This document shows positions 35,487 to 44,589 of a DNA stretch of 64,000 nt, one piece after another. Both the position numbers and the translations under genes were made by a program. The notes under the pieces were generated by a model that searched no databases, was not told where the DNA came from, and saw nothing but the letters and a program-made list of their open reading frames with translations. Position 1 is the stretch's first letter, and every line of letters starts with the position of its first letter. Origin of the DNA: Lachnospiraceae bacterium (lineage in GTDB: Bacteria > Bacillota > Clostridia > Lachnospirales > Lachnospiraceae); NCBI GenBank assembly GCA_022483465.1, contig JAKVNF010000001.1, forward strand, positions 620,001 through 684,000, given 5' to 3'.

Positions 35487-38141
35487 TTACGCAAATCTTG
35501 CGATTGTGCGGACGAGCTGCGCGGCATTTTCCTGGAGCCTTGCAAGCGGTATGGTCCCGTCCTGCACGCCCCGGACGATCGGCGCGGTGTAGGTGTCATC
35601 AAGGGAGCCGGGCGTGATCCAGGAGATGCCTGCCTTAACCATCTCGGCCACATCCACCGTGTCGTAGGTGCCCCAGTCCGTCATGACAAAGCCGTCAAAG
35701 CCGTTCTCCTTGCGCAAAAAGCCCTGGATCAGGTCGGGATCGGCGGAGGTGGGTCTGCCGTTGCAGGCATTGTAGGCAGTCATCACCGCGGCAGGCATAT
35801 GCACCTCCATGCAGTAGGCAAACGCCCGAAGGTAGATGTCCCGCAGGGTGCGCTCGCTCACCACCGACTGGTTTCTCTTTCTTGCGGTCTCCGCGTTGTT
35901 CACCGCGAAGTGCTTGATGCAGGCGGCAACGCCGGTGCTCTCCAATCCCTTCGTGTACCAGCCTGCCATCTCCCCCGCGAGGAACGGATCCTCGGAGAAG
36001 TACTCGGGCTGCCGCCCGCAGAGGGGATTCCGGTGGATGTTGAAGGCGGGGGCCAGGATCATGGGCATGTGGAGCGCCCGGGCCTCCTCGCCGATCACCT
36101 TTCCGACCTCCTCACACAGCGGCCGGTTGAAGGTTGCGCAGATCGTCGCGCCGCTCGGCATGCCGATGTTCGGGATCCGCAGGTTCACCCCGGAATTGCC
36201 ATCCGACACCGGGAAATCCGGAAGATCAGAGCCGTGTCCCTGCTCCGGCCGGAAAACTCTTCCTGCCTCGCCGACACCCTGCTGCCCCCAGCCCGCGGAG
36301 GCGCAGACCACAAGGCGCGCCAGCTCCTCGGTGGAGAAGGCGGCGACATAGTCCTCCGCCCTGGAGAGGTCCTTTCGAACGTCCGCAAATGTCGTCGGGT
36401 GCGCAGCGCTGCCGGTAAAGACGGCCGGATAGGTCTTGCGCGCCGCATAGGGGAGGAAGCTCTCCTTTCCCTCCACGACGCCGGAGTGCGCCCCTTTCGG
36501 GAAGGTGCTCTCCGGGTGCTTCTTGGAGAGCTCCTCAAGCGGTCCGGGATTTCCAAAGAGGTTTGTCACCTTCTTCGTGACGATGGGATCTGCGATGGCA
36601 AAGGAGGCGCAGGGGAGTGCCTCCGCGCTGTTTCCGACATACACCCGGTAGCTGCCCTCCGCCGCGATGTAGGCCGCCCGCGCCGACACGTAGGAGGCAA
36701 GATGGGAGACCGGGATCTTCGCCTCGATGATCTCCTCCTCCTTTGGCTTAAGGAGCCTGGTCTTCTGGAAGAACACCAGCTCCTTTTCCGGGTTCTCCAC
36801 CAGGGTGTCAGGCTTCCCCACGTAGATCTGCAGCACTTCCTTTCCCGGCCTTGCGCCCATGTTTCGAACAATGGCGCGCACCTGCAGCTTGTGCCCGTCA
36901 AAGGAGGCCTCCCCCGGCTCGATCACGAACTGTGTATAGGACAGGCCAAAGCCAAAGGGATAGGCGCAGGGCTTGCTGAACGTCGTGAAGTACCGGTAGC
37001 CGACATAGATGCCCTCCTCGTACACGGTGTCCACGTAGAGGTTCGTCGAGTCCGCATCCAGGCGGGGCTTGTCCACCGCATCGTAGAAGTTCTGACTCGA
37101 AGGGATGTCGTGCCAGTCCAGGGCCCAGGTGTCCGGGAGCTTGCCGGAGGGGTTTTCTGCGCCCTTGAGCACATCCATCAGCGCGCGGCCGGCGAGCATG
37201 CCGCCAAACCCGTTGTAGAGAAGGCCGCTGACATGGTATTTCTTTGCGAAGGTCACATTGATCGGGTACCCGACGTTCAGGATCACGATGGTCCGGGAGA
37301 AGGTCTCGGAAAGGGTGCGGATCAGGGCATCCTCCTCCGGGGTCAGGTTGAACTCCCCCGCACCGCTTGCGTTGTCCATGTTTTCGCCGCTGGCCCGGGT
37401 GAGCAGCATGATCGCAAGATCCGACTTTGCCTTTGCCCGCGCCAGGATGTCCCTGTCCGGAATCCGGTCCTCGTCGCAGCGGTAGAAAGCCAAGAGTTCC
37501 TCATTGACCGGATAGTCCTTCTCCTCCCGGAGCGCATCGACGAGGCTCACGTGGTAGCGGGGATTGATCTTTCCCGCGCCCACGGCGCTGTCACGGAATT
37601 CCCAGACGCCCTTTCCGAAGAGGTTGATCGCGGTTCCCGCGGGAAGGGGCAGGACGTTCTTCTCATTTTTGAGAAGGACAATGCCCTCCGCGGCCGCCTG
37701 CCTGGCAACCGCCTCGTGCGCCGCATCCTTCGGGTCGGGGAGCACCTGCTCCTTTCCGATCACCTGGAAATCCCTGGGGAGCATCTCGTTGCCGTCGGTG
37801 TCAGTAAAGCCCTCCATGTGGAGCGTGTACGTGCGCCCCGGCTCGGTCACAATGCCGCGAAGCGGAATGCCGACGATCCACATGCCGTGCATCATCGCCA
37901 TGGGCTTGAGGACGTAGTGCTCCACCGCTCTTCCATCCACACGGATGCGGCCCGGAACGGACGGGTCCATCTGCTTTGCCCAGGTCAGAACCAGGCACCC
38001 GGACAGCGCATGGTCCAGCATGTACATCAGCCCGTCAATGTCGTGCATGTCGTAGACGAACGGCTCCCGGGTCATGCCAAAGCAGATCGGCCTGTCTTCC
38101 TTCCCGGTGGGAAGATTTGCCAACGGATTTTCCTGTGCCAT
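35487..38141 (-). CDS. GH3 beta-glycosidase with swapped domain order
   Basis: 884 residues, start 38141 with GGAGGAG five bases upstream. No signal peptide. The first half holds the alpha/beta sandwich domain (VLLKNEKNVLPLPAG..NLFGKG) and a fibronectin-III-like part; the TIM-barrel comes last, with KHFAVNNAET, RDIYLRAF and nucleophile Asp822 in FVMTDWGTYD. This reversed order is known from Butyrivibrio and Ruminococcus beta-glucosidases. It likely hydrolyses short beta-linked oligosaccharides in the cytosol; exact linkage unknown. A 900-codon open frame on the opposite strand is a shadow. Confidence 0.9.
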   Translation of the reverse strand: MAQENPLANLPTGKEDRPICFGMTREPFVYDMHDIDGLMYMLDHALSGCLVLTWAKQMDPSVPGRIRVDGRAVEHYVLKPMAMMHGMWIVGIPLRGIVTEPGRTYTLHMEGFTDTDGNEMLPRDFQVIGKEQVLPDPKDAAHEAVARQAAAEGIVLLKNEKNVLPLPAGTAINLFGKGVWEFRDSAVGAGKINPRYHVSLVDALREEKDYPVNEELLAFYRCDEDRIPDRDILARAKAKSDLAIMLLTRASGENMDNASGAGEFNLTPEEDALIRTLSETFSRTIVILNVGYPINVTFAKKYHVSGLLYNGFGGMLAGRALMDVLKGAENPSGKLPDTWALDWHDIPSSQNFYDAVDKPRLDADSTNLYVDTVYEEGIYVGYRYFTTFSKPCAYPFGFGLSYTQFVIEPGEASFDGHKLQVRAIVRNMGARPGKEVLQIYVGKPDTLVENPEKELVFFQKTRLLKPKEEEIIEAKIPVSHLASYVSARAAYIAAEGSYRVYVGNSAEALPCASFAIADPIVTKKVTNLFGNPGPLEELSKKHPESTFPKGAHSGVVEGKESFLPYAARKTYPAVFTGSAAHPTTFADVRKDLSRAEDYVAAFSTEELARLVVCASAGWGQQGVGEAGRVFRPEQGHGSDLPDFPVSDGNSGVNLRIPNIGMPSGATICATFNRPLCEEVGKVIGEEARALHMPMILAPAFNIHRNPLCGRQPEYFSEDPFLAGEMAGWYTKGLESTGVAACIKHFAVNNAETARKRNQSVVSERTLRDIYLRAFAYCMEVHMPAAVMTAYNACNGRPTSADPDLIQGFLRKENGFDGFVMTDWGTYDTVDVAEMVKAGISWITPGSLDDTYTAPIVRGVQDGTIPLARLQENAAQLVRTIARFA

Positions 38142-38186
38142 ATTTCTCCTCCTTCGGTGCATCAGTGCACCTTCTGTACTACTCCT

Positions 38187-38451
38187 ATTCTACCCGCGCC
38201 AGCGTGTACATGAAATAAATACTTTGCGCTGCCTGCTCTTTGGGGAGGAGCTCGCGCACAGTCTGTTCGATGTCGTGAGGGCGCCGATCCGGACCTTCTG
38301 CGCGCCGTACACCATCCTGCAGTGATAGAGGGCATCCGGCCGGTATCCCCAGAGGACCGCCGCCAGCTTCCAGGCAAACCGTGGGTGTTTCGCGTCGATC
38401 CCCAGGGGGGTGCTGGCGGTATTCCACGGTGATCTCTTTGATGGCTGTCAT
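38187..38451 (-). pseudogene. Remnant of a GH78-like alpha-L-rhamnosidase N-terminus
   Basis: From the ATG at 38451, MTAIKEITVEYRQHPPG followed, after a one-base shift in a C run, by GIDAKHPRFAWKL, is the usual opening of GH78 rhamnosidases. The match fades within about 35 residues; the rest is gone. It starts two bases before the end of the transporter gene. Confidence 0.45.
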
Positions 38452-38452
38452 G

Positions 38453-39253
38453 TCATGCCTCCGCTTTTGCCTTGGCAGCCCCCTCCGCGCGCTTTTTCGC
38501 CAGTACGCCGTCGAGCTTGTACACCATACAGAGGATGGCAATCAGCAGGTACGCCGCGGCCGGAATGAAGCTGAAGCAGAGCTTGATGCCCAGGATCGCC
38601 GATGCCGACTGGGCCACGGCGGTTCCGTCATATCCAAAGGCCGTCAGGATGCTGCCGATCACGACGCTCCCGAGTCCTTGACCGACCTTGGTCGCAAAGG
38701 AGCTGAGTGCGCTCAGAGAGGTTTCCATCCGCTTCCTGCCGCACAGCACGTTGTGCTCCGCGCAGCCGAGGGTCACGACGATGCCGCCGTAGGAGTTGAC
38801 CTTCACGATCTTCTCGTTGGTGTCAAAAGCCCGCAGCATGTATGCCGTCTGGTTGGAGTACAGGGCCGTCGCAAAGATGGAATTGACGAATACGTACATG
38901 AAGAAGACCCAGATGTACTTGGCAGTGGTGCCAAAACCCTCCGGGCAGGAGAAGAGGAGCCAGGTGCAGATCCAGAGGGGGAACAGGGCCAGCTCATAGG
39001 GCCTTGCCTTGCCGAGCTTCGTGTGGGTGTTGTCGATGATGAGGCCGGCCACCAGGTCGGTGAATGCATCGACGATCTTGGACACCAGCATGATCGTTCC
39101 GACGATCGCGGCGTTCAGCCCCAGGGTATCGGTGCAATAGATCTGCAGATACCCCAGAATGATCACCATGCTGCCCATGGAGATGGCGCGGGCCTGCCAG
39201 CCCCAGAACTTCGCAATACCGATCTTTTCGGACGGATTTTGTTTTGCCTTCAT
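38453..39253 (-). pseudogene. GPH (MelB-type) sugar:cation symporter with internal deletion
   Basis: 266 residues instead of about 450. The N-terminal five to six helices are present (KFWGWQARAISMGSMVIILG ... VNSYGGIVVTLG) and the last helices too (LSSFATKVGQGLGSVVIGS), but about 180 residues between them are missing at the junction TLG/CAEHNV near 38763, without breaking the frame. Transport is unlikely with half the bundle absent. Start 39253 follows GGGAGGTATCACAATC. Confidence 0.8.
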
Positions 39254-39499
39254 GATTGTGATACCTCCCTTTCCCACCATCATGGGATTGCTGCGATGAT
39301 TTGTGTTTCTGACAGGCCTTATCCTAGCGGAATCCGGGGGGATCACTATTACGTATGTTTCTTTTCTGGCATGGATTTGACAAAACGGCATTTCCGAAGC
39401 CGGGAAGGGACCCAGGGCGCGAAAAAGGCAGCGGCCCGGGGGATTCCCGGCTGCCGCTGCTTTCCTGATTTCATGTGTGATTGCTGCTGGTTTCTCTTC

Positions 39500-41053
39500 T
39501 CAGCTTCGAAGGGCTGCAAAGGACTGGGGGCCAAGAACCAGGTTTCCATCCTGCTTGGTCAGCGTCCCGATGGTGTAGAGCGGGGTGCCGTCTGTCCCCG
39601 CGGGGAGCGTCTTCTCCTCCCCCGAGGGATTGAGCGCAAGGAGAATTCCGCCCCTTCGATAGACAAAGAGAGGATCTTCCTTCTTTTCATAGACGACGGC
39701 AAAGGATCCGTCCGCCTGCAGCTCTTTCTCCCCGTGGCGCAGGGCAAGAAGATCCCGCACGGTGTGAAGGAGCGATCCGGGATCCGCCTCCTCGGCTGCC
39801 ACGTTGACCTTCTCATAGTCCGCATCCACCGGGAGGTAGAGGTCCTTTTCGTCCCCGTCGGAAAAGCCCGCGTTTTTGCCCGCACTCCACTGCATCGGCG
39901 TGCGGCTCCCGGTTCTCGTGTAGCCGCCCTCCTTTGTGGGAAGCTCCGACTGGTAGCGCATCCCGATCTCATCCCCGTAGTAGAGGAAGGGGACGCCGGG
40001 GAGGGTCGCAAACAGCGCATAGGCAAGTGCCGTCTCCCGGCGGTCTAAGTGGTAAGAGATGCGGGGCGTGTCGTGGTTTCCGGTCAGAAAGCTGATGTAG
40101 CCCTCTCCCGCCGTCTTCTCGTACTTGGGCAGGTAGTCCGCAAGGAACCGCTCGATGTCCCCACCGCGATCCTTTGCAAAGTAGCTGTGGTCGCCGCCTT
40201 TGGTCTCATAGTCCCGCACCAGGGTGTTGTAGCCGTTCCCCGGGTGGTCGAGGTAGAAGTCCATGTCAAAGGAGGCACCAAGGAGCGACTGCGCCGGATT
40301 GGACCACTCGGAGACAAAGGCCGCCTGCGGGAACTCCTTCCGGAGCGACCCCAGGATGTCCTGCCAGACCTCGCCGGTCTTCTTCTTGCCCTCGTCCTCC
40401 TTGACCAGGGAGTCCGCCATGTCGACGCGGAAGCCGTCGCACCCGTGGCCGAGCCAGAAGCGGCAGACGTCCCTCATCGCCTCTCTGGTCGCCATGGGGT
40501 CCGGATCCTCCGGGCGTTGCTGCCAGGGATAGTCGATCTTGGCAAAGCCGTAGTTCAGCGCCGGCTGGCACTTGAAGAAGTTCAGCATGTAGACGCCGTT
40601 GCGCTCGCACTCCCCGCCGATGTAGGGGTGGTTCGGAATGCCGTAGAGCCAGAAGTCGGTCCAGATGTAGCGGTCGGAGTACTCATTGCGCGCAGCCTTC
40701 CCGCTCTCCAAAAACCAGGGGTGCTCCTCGGAGGTGTGCCCCGGCACCAGATCCAGGAACACGTGCATGCCGAGCTTGTGGGCCTCGTCAAAGAAGTGGT
40801 ACAGATCTTCATTGGTTCCGTACCTTGGCGCCACCTTTTTGTAGTCTCGCACGTCATAGCCCGCGTCCTTGAACGGGGAGTCAAACAGGGGGTTCAGCCA
40901 GATGGCGTTGCAGCCGAGGCTCTTGATGTAGGGAAGCCGGGACGTCATACCGGGGATGTCCCCGATGCCGTCGCCGTTGGAATCCTGATAGGACTGGGGA
41001 TAGATCTCATAGAAGACCGCATCCTTCAGCCACTCCGGCATTGTTCGATTCAT
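39500..41053 (-). CDS. GH13 alpha-glucosidase / oligo-1,6-glucosidase type
   Basis: 517 residues, cytosolic. GH13 regions: DLVPGHTSEEHPWF (101-114), nucleophile Asp211 in DGFRVDMADS, acid Glu249 in AFVSEW, Asp328 in LTGNHDTPR. YQDSNGDGIGDIPG at 21-35 is shared with oligo-1,6-glucosidases and trehalose-type enzymes. It would degrade maltodextrins or isomalto-oligosaccharides delivered by the malEFG importer. AGGAGG precedes the start by seven bases. Confidence 0.9.
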   Translation of the reverse strand: MNRTMPEWLKDAVFYEIYPQSYQDSNGDGIGDIPGMTSRLPYIKSLGCNAIWLNPLFDSPFKDAGYDVRDYKKVAPRYGTNEDLYHFFDEAHKLGMHVFLDLVPGHTSEEHPWFLESGKAARNEYSDRYIWTDFWLYGIPNHPYIGGECERNGVYMLNFFKCQPALNYGFAKIDYPWQQRPEDPDPMATREAMRDVCRFWLGHGCDGFRVDMADSLVKEDEGKKKTGEVWQDILGSLRKEFPQAAFVSEWSNPAQSLLGASFDMDFYLDHPGNGYNTLVRDYETKGGDHSYFAKDRGGDIERFLADYLPKYEKTAGEGYISFLTGNHDTPRISYHLDRRETALAYALFATLPGVPFLYYGDEIGMRYQSELPTKEGGYTRTGSRTPMQWSAGKNAGFSDGDEKDLYLPVDADYEKVNVAAEEADPGSLLHTVRDLLALRHGEKELQADGSFAVVYEKKEDPLFVYRRGGILLALNPSGEEKTLPAGTDGTPLYTIGTLTKQDGNLVLGPQSFAALRS

Positions 41054-41065
41054 GTCATTTCCTCC

Positions 41066-41854
41066 TTATGATTCTGCTGTCTCCTCCGGCATGCGCAGCA
41101 CATACCGGATGTCGCCGGACATCTGCATCTGCAGATCCGGCTGAATGCCCTCCTCCCGCATACGCTCCAGCCAGTTTTTGACCTCCTGCAGGGGGACGTT
41201 GTAGGTGTTAAGAAAGAGCCCCCGCACGCCGCACCTGGCGGCGATGCCCATGTCGGTGTCGAGCTCGTTTCCGATCATCAGACACTCGCTGCGGAGCAGC
41301 TGCTCCCTTTCGATCAGCTGCTCTAAGTAGGCGGGGTCCGGCTTTTTGATGCCCGCATCCGAGGAGATCGAAATCCCGTCAAAGAGGTCCTCGATCCCGG
41401 TCTCGCGAAGCTCCGGCACCGTGAAAAGGCGCTGGGCGTTAGAGAGCAGGTACACCTTCTTTCCCCGCTCGCGCAGGGCGATGAGCACCTCCTTTGCGTG
41501 GCTGTAGAGGCGAAAGCGCTTCATGGACAGGGCCCGGAACTCGTCCGCCGTGTGCTGGAGCAGGTCTTTCGTCACCTGCTCCGGGCAGGCGCTCTTTGCC
41601 GGCGCCTCCTCGTAGAGCCTTCGAAAGACCGCTGCCAGGTCCGACTCCGGCCAGCGGGAGCCGGTCTCCTGCCGCTTCTTTTCGGTCTCCTCTTCGCAGA
41701 AGGTCCGGTAGGCCTGCCGCAGCTCCTCCGGCCGGTACTTCGCGCCGCGGCGCGCGAGGATTCCCGCCATCTGTTTCCAGAGCCCCCGGGTCTCCTCATC
41801 GGTGTGGATATCGATCAGGGTCCCGTAGAGGTCAAAGATATAGTTCTGATACAT
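41066..41854 (-). CDS. HAD superfamily hydrolase (DxY type)
   Basis: 262 residues, start 41854 with AGGAGG five bases upstream. HAD motif I is FDLYGTL: nucleophile Asp8, but the second acidic position is Tyr10, as in 2-haloacid dehalogenase-like members rather than DxD phosphatases. Motif II LLSNA, motif III Lys in IKKPDPAYL, motif IV GNELDTD. It sits between two GH13 genes with 12-17 base gaps, so it is co-transcribed; substrate unknown, a sugar phosphate being possible. Confidence 0.85.
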   Translation of the reverse strand: MYQNYIFDLYGTLIDIHTDEETRGLWKQMAGILARRGAKYRPEELRQAYRTFCEEETEKKRQETGSRWPESDLAAVFRRLYEEAPAKSACPEQVTKDLLQHTADEFRALSMKRFRLYSHAKEVLIALRERGKKVYLLSNAQRLFTVPELRETGIEDLFDGISISSDAGIKKPDPAYLEQLIEREQLLRSECLMIGNELDTDMGIAARCGVRGLFLNTYNVPLQEVKNWLERMREEGIQPDLQMQMSGDIRYVLRMPEETAES

Positions 41855-41871
41855 GATACCTCCTGTCTTGT

Positions 41872-43560
41872 TCACTGTCCTGTCAGGAAAGCCATCGCGT
41901 GCGCTGGGAGCGTGAGCACCGTGCCCGAGAGGTCCACCTCCTGCGCATCGACGGTGAGAACCGCAGAGAGGGTGTCAAAGAAAGCTCCCTCCCCGGCAAG
42001 GTCCACCTGCGTTTCCTCGTCGCCGGCATTGACGGCCACGAGGACCGGGGTGGTGCTATGATCCGCATCCGTCCTGGAAAAGACCAGCACGTCGTGGCCG
42101 GAGAGATCGGAGAAGACCTTCGTGTCCCCGCTTCGCAGCGCCCCGAAGGCGTTTCGGATCCGGTCCGCCGCCTGAAAGTAGTTCCGAATCGAGAGGGGAT
42201 CCTCTGCCTGCTCCTCCTCAGATGGAAACTTCATGTCAAAGGAATCCATCCCCGGCGGCGGATCGCACATGCCCGCCTCGTCCGCGTCCGCCGACCAGTA
42301 CATCGGCGCCCGCTTGTTCTCATCCTTCCCGGAGCCCTTCATGCCCAGCTCCTCGCCGTAGTAGACAAAGGCATTGCCCTGCTGGAGCAGGTTCAACGCC
42401 CCAGCAAACTTCGTCTTGCTCCCGTCCGCGTCCTGGGTGAAGTACCCGGCGCTGCGGGCCATGTCGTGGTTCGTGTAGAAGGGTGCGTTCACGCAGTCCG
42501 GGTTCACGGAGGCATAGAGTGCCTCCTCGTCCTCCATCGCCTGCCCAAAGGTCAGGGCGGAGAGCTTCCCACGGGCGAGCTTGGCCACATCCCCCTCGCT
42601 TCCGGAGAAGGCAAAGTCGAAGAAGGAGTCGACGCCGCTGGCGTAGTAGGAGGCATAGGTCTTCTGATCGGTCCAGGCCTCTCCCACCAGGTAGGCGTCC
42701 GGTTTGATCTCCTTCACCGTTTCATTCAGCCAGGTGAGGAAGGCGATCGTCTTCTCAGCGGACTCCGTGTAGTAGGAGGTGACCGCATCCAGCCGAAAGC
42801 CGTCGGCCCCCTCGTTCAGCCAGAACCGGACGATGTCGGAGATCTCCCCCCGCACCGCCTCGGAGTCGAGGTTTAAATCCGGCATCGAGTCGGAAAAGCG
42901 CGCCTCGTAGAACCAATCGGTGCCGGGCAGGGCGGCATAGCCGTCCTGGGCGGTGTCGCTAAAGTTGTAGTAGTCCACGCAGGGGCAGACAGAAGTATCC
43001 GGCTCCTCTCCCGCGGGGAGGCTCTCCAGGTATTTCTGTGCCGCAAGAAACCAGGGGTGCTCGCTGCTTGTGTGGTTTAAAACAAGGTCGTTAAGCACTG
43101 TGACGCCTCTGTCATGGCAGGCCTTCACCAGGGACTCGTAGTCCGCAAGGGTCCCATACTCGGAATCCACGTCCTCGTAATCCGTCACGTCGTACTTGTG
43201 ATAGGAGGGGGAGGGGCAGATCGGCATGAGCCAGATCTCGTCAAAGCCCATGATGTCCGCAATGTAGGGCAGCTTTTCCTCCACCCCCGCAAGGTCTCCG
43301 ATCCCGTCCCCGTTGCTGTCGTAAAAGCTCCGTACGAAGATCTCGTACCCGGTGCGGCAGTTTCCCTCCTCCTTGTCCGCAGAAAGGGCAGCGGAGAGGG
43401 TCTCCATCTGGGTGGCGGTGGTCTCCTGCGCCTGCGTTGTCTCAGCTTGCGCCTCTGTCTTTGCACTCGTCACGGCAGAAGCAGAAGGGCCTGCCGCGCC
43501 GCAGCCTGCAAGGAGCAGGGAGAGCAGCGCCGCCGCGGCGGCGCATCCTCTTTTTTTCAT
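41872..43560 (-). CDS. Secreted GH13 alpha-amylase lipoprotein
   Basis: 562 residues from the ATG at 43560 (GGAGG eight bases upstream). Lipoprotein signal with lipobox LLAGC (Cys20), then a Ser/Thr/Ala/Gln-rich linker to about 65, then the GH13 barrel: DLVLNHTSSEHPWF (159-171), nucleophile Asp258 in DGFRLDAV, Glu294 in LVGEAW, Asp366 in TNHDMAR. It would cut starch or maltodextrin at the cell surface to feed MalE. It is preceded by a terminator after malG. Confidence 0.92.
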   Translation of the reverse strand: MKKRGCAAAAALLSLLLAGCGAAGPSASAVTSAKTEAQAETTQAQETTATQMETLSAALSADKEEGNCRTGYEIFVRSFYDSNGDGIGDLAGVEEKLPYIADIMGFDEIWLMPICPSPSYHKYDVTDYEDVDSEYGTLADYESLVKACHDRGVTVLNDLVLNHTSSEHPWFLAAQKYLESLPAGEEPDTSVCPCVDYYNFSDTAQDGYAALPGTDWFYEARFSDSMPDLNLDSEAVRGEISDIVRFWLNEGADGFRLDAVTSYYTESAEKTIAFLTWLNETVKEIKPDAYLVGEAWTDQKTYASYYASGVDSFFDFAFSGSEGDVAKLARGKLSALTFGQAMEDEEALYASVNPDCVNAPFYTNHDMARSAGYFTQDADGSKTKFAGALNLLQQGNAFVYYGEELGMKGSGKDENKRAPMYWSADADEAGMCDPPPGMDSFDMKFPSEEEQAEDPLSIRNYFQAADRIRNAFGALRSGDTKVFSDLSGHDVLVFSRTDADHSTTPVLVAVNAGDEETQVDLAGEGAFFDTLSAVLTVDAQEVDLSGTVLTLPAHAMAFLTGQ

Positions 43561-43587
43561 CTTGATTCCTCCCGCGTTTCCCCGGGC

Positions 43588-43624
43588 CAAAAAGAGGCGG
43601 CGGATCTTGTTCCGCCGCCTCTTT
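43588..43624 (-). terminator. Terminator between malG and the amylase gene
   Basis: Perfect 12-bp stem AGAGGCGGCGGA / TCCGCCGCCTCT (43593-43604 with 43611-43622), followed on the minus strand by TTTTT. It should set the amylase genes at a lower level than malG or require their own promoter. Confidence 0.85.
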
Positions 43625-43641
43625 CAAATCTGGCAAATGGA

Positions 43642-44520
43642 TTATCCCTTGACGGCACCGCCCGTGACGCCTTCCACGTAGTACTTCTGAAGGGCCATGA
43701 ACAGGATCGTGACCGGGATCGCAACAAGCACACCGCCCGCGCAGAACCGGGTGAAATATCCCTGATAGTCGTTGGTCTTCACCCAGCGGGTCATGGCAAC
43801 GGCGACGTTGTAGGACTTGTCGGTGCCAAAGGCCACGTAGGAGGCGAAGATGTAGTCGCACCAGGGCGCCATGAATGCGGTCAGTGCGGTGTAGATGATG
43901 ATGGGCTTGGACAGCGGCAGGATCATGATGTTCATGATCTGGAACCGGTTGGCGCCGTCAATCCGCGCTGCCTCGTCCAGGGCCTTGGGAATCGTGTTAA
44001 AGTAGCCCTTGCAGACGTAGTATCCCATGCCGGAGCTGGCGATGTAGGTCAGGATCAGGCCGGGGACCGCGCCCTCCTGGGTCAGTCCGAACTGCTTCAA
44101 CAGGAAGTACATGCAGATCATGGTCAGGAAGCCCGGGAACATGCCCAGCACCAGCCAGACCCGCATCAGCAGGGTTCTGCCCTTGAAGCGCATTCTCGAG
44201 AGGGCGTAGGAGACGCACAGCACGATCAGCGTCTGGAGGATGGCCGTCACAAAGGCGATGATGACGGTGTTCCCATACCAGCGCAGGTAGTTGGTCTGGC
44301 CGGAGAACAGGAACCGGTAGTTGTCCAGGGAGAAGTGCTTGGGGATGATGTAGTCCACCATTCCGCCGTACTCGGTGTCATAGGAGCGAAAGCTCTGCAT
44401 CACCAGTCCGAAGAACGGGAACAGCCAGATGATGCTGATCAGGATCAGAACCAGGTAGGAGAAGAAGTTCCCGATCTTCCGGTTCCGCGACATCGATGAA
44501 GTTTTCTTACCGTCAGCCAT
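43642..44520 (-). CDS. malG: Maltodextrin ABC transporter permease MalG
   Basis: 292 residues from the ATG at 44520, with AGGG five bases upstream. Six hydrophobic segments and the ABC permease EAA loop DEAARIDGANRFQIMNIMI. It forms the membrane channel with MalF. An ATPase (MalK/MsmX) is not encoded in the window, so a shared ATPase is likely. It is separated from malF by 4 kb of IS DNA. Confidence 0.93.
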   Translation of the reverse strand: MADGKKTSSMSRNRKIGNFFSYLVLILISIIWLFPFFGLVMQSFRSYDTEYGGMVDYIIPKHFSLDNYRFLFSGQTNYLRWYGNTVIIAFVTAILQTLIVLCVSYALSRMRFKGRTLLMRVWLVLGMFPGFLTMICMYFLLKQFGLTQEGAVPGLILTYIASSGMGYYVCKGYFNTIPKALDEAARIDGANRFQIMNIMILPLSKPIIIYTALTAFMAPWCDYIFASYVAFGTDKSYNVAVAMTRWVKTNDYQGYFTRFCAGGVLVAIPVTILFMALQKYYVEGVTGGAVKG

Positions 44521-44589
44521 TACTGCCCTAACTTCTTGAAAAAATATAGGCTCGTAGGCCTCTCGGCTTACTTCCAATGCTGAGCACAG

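Noticed and set aside
35481-38213. 910-codon plus-strand open frame
   Set aside because: Shadow of the GC-rich GH3 gene; the opposite strand has all catalytic motifs, a ribosome site and sensible composition.
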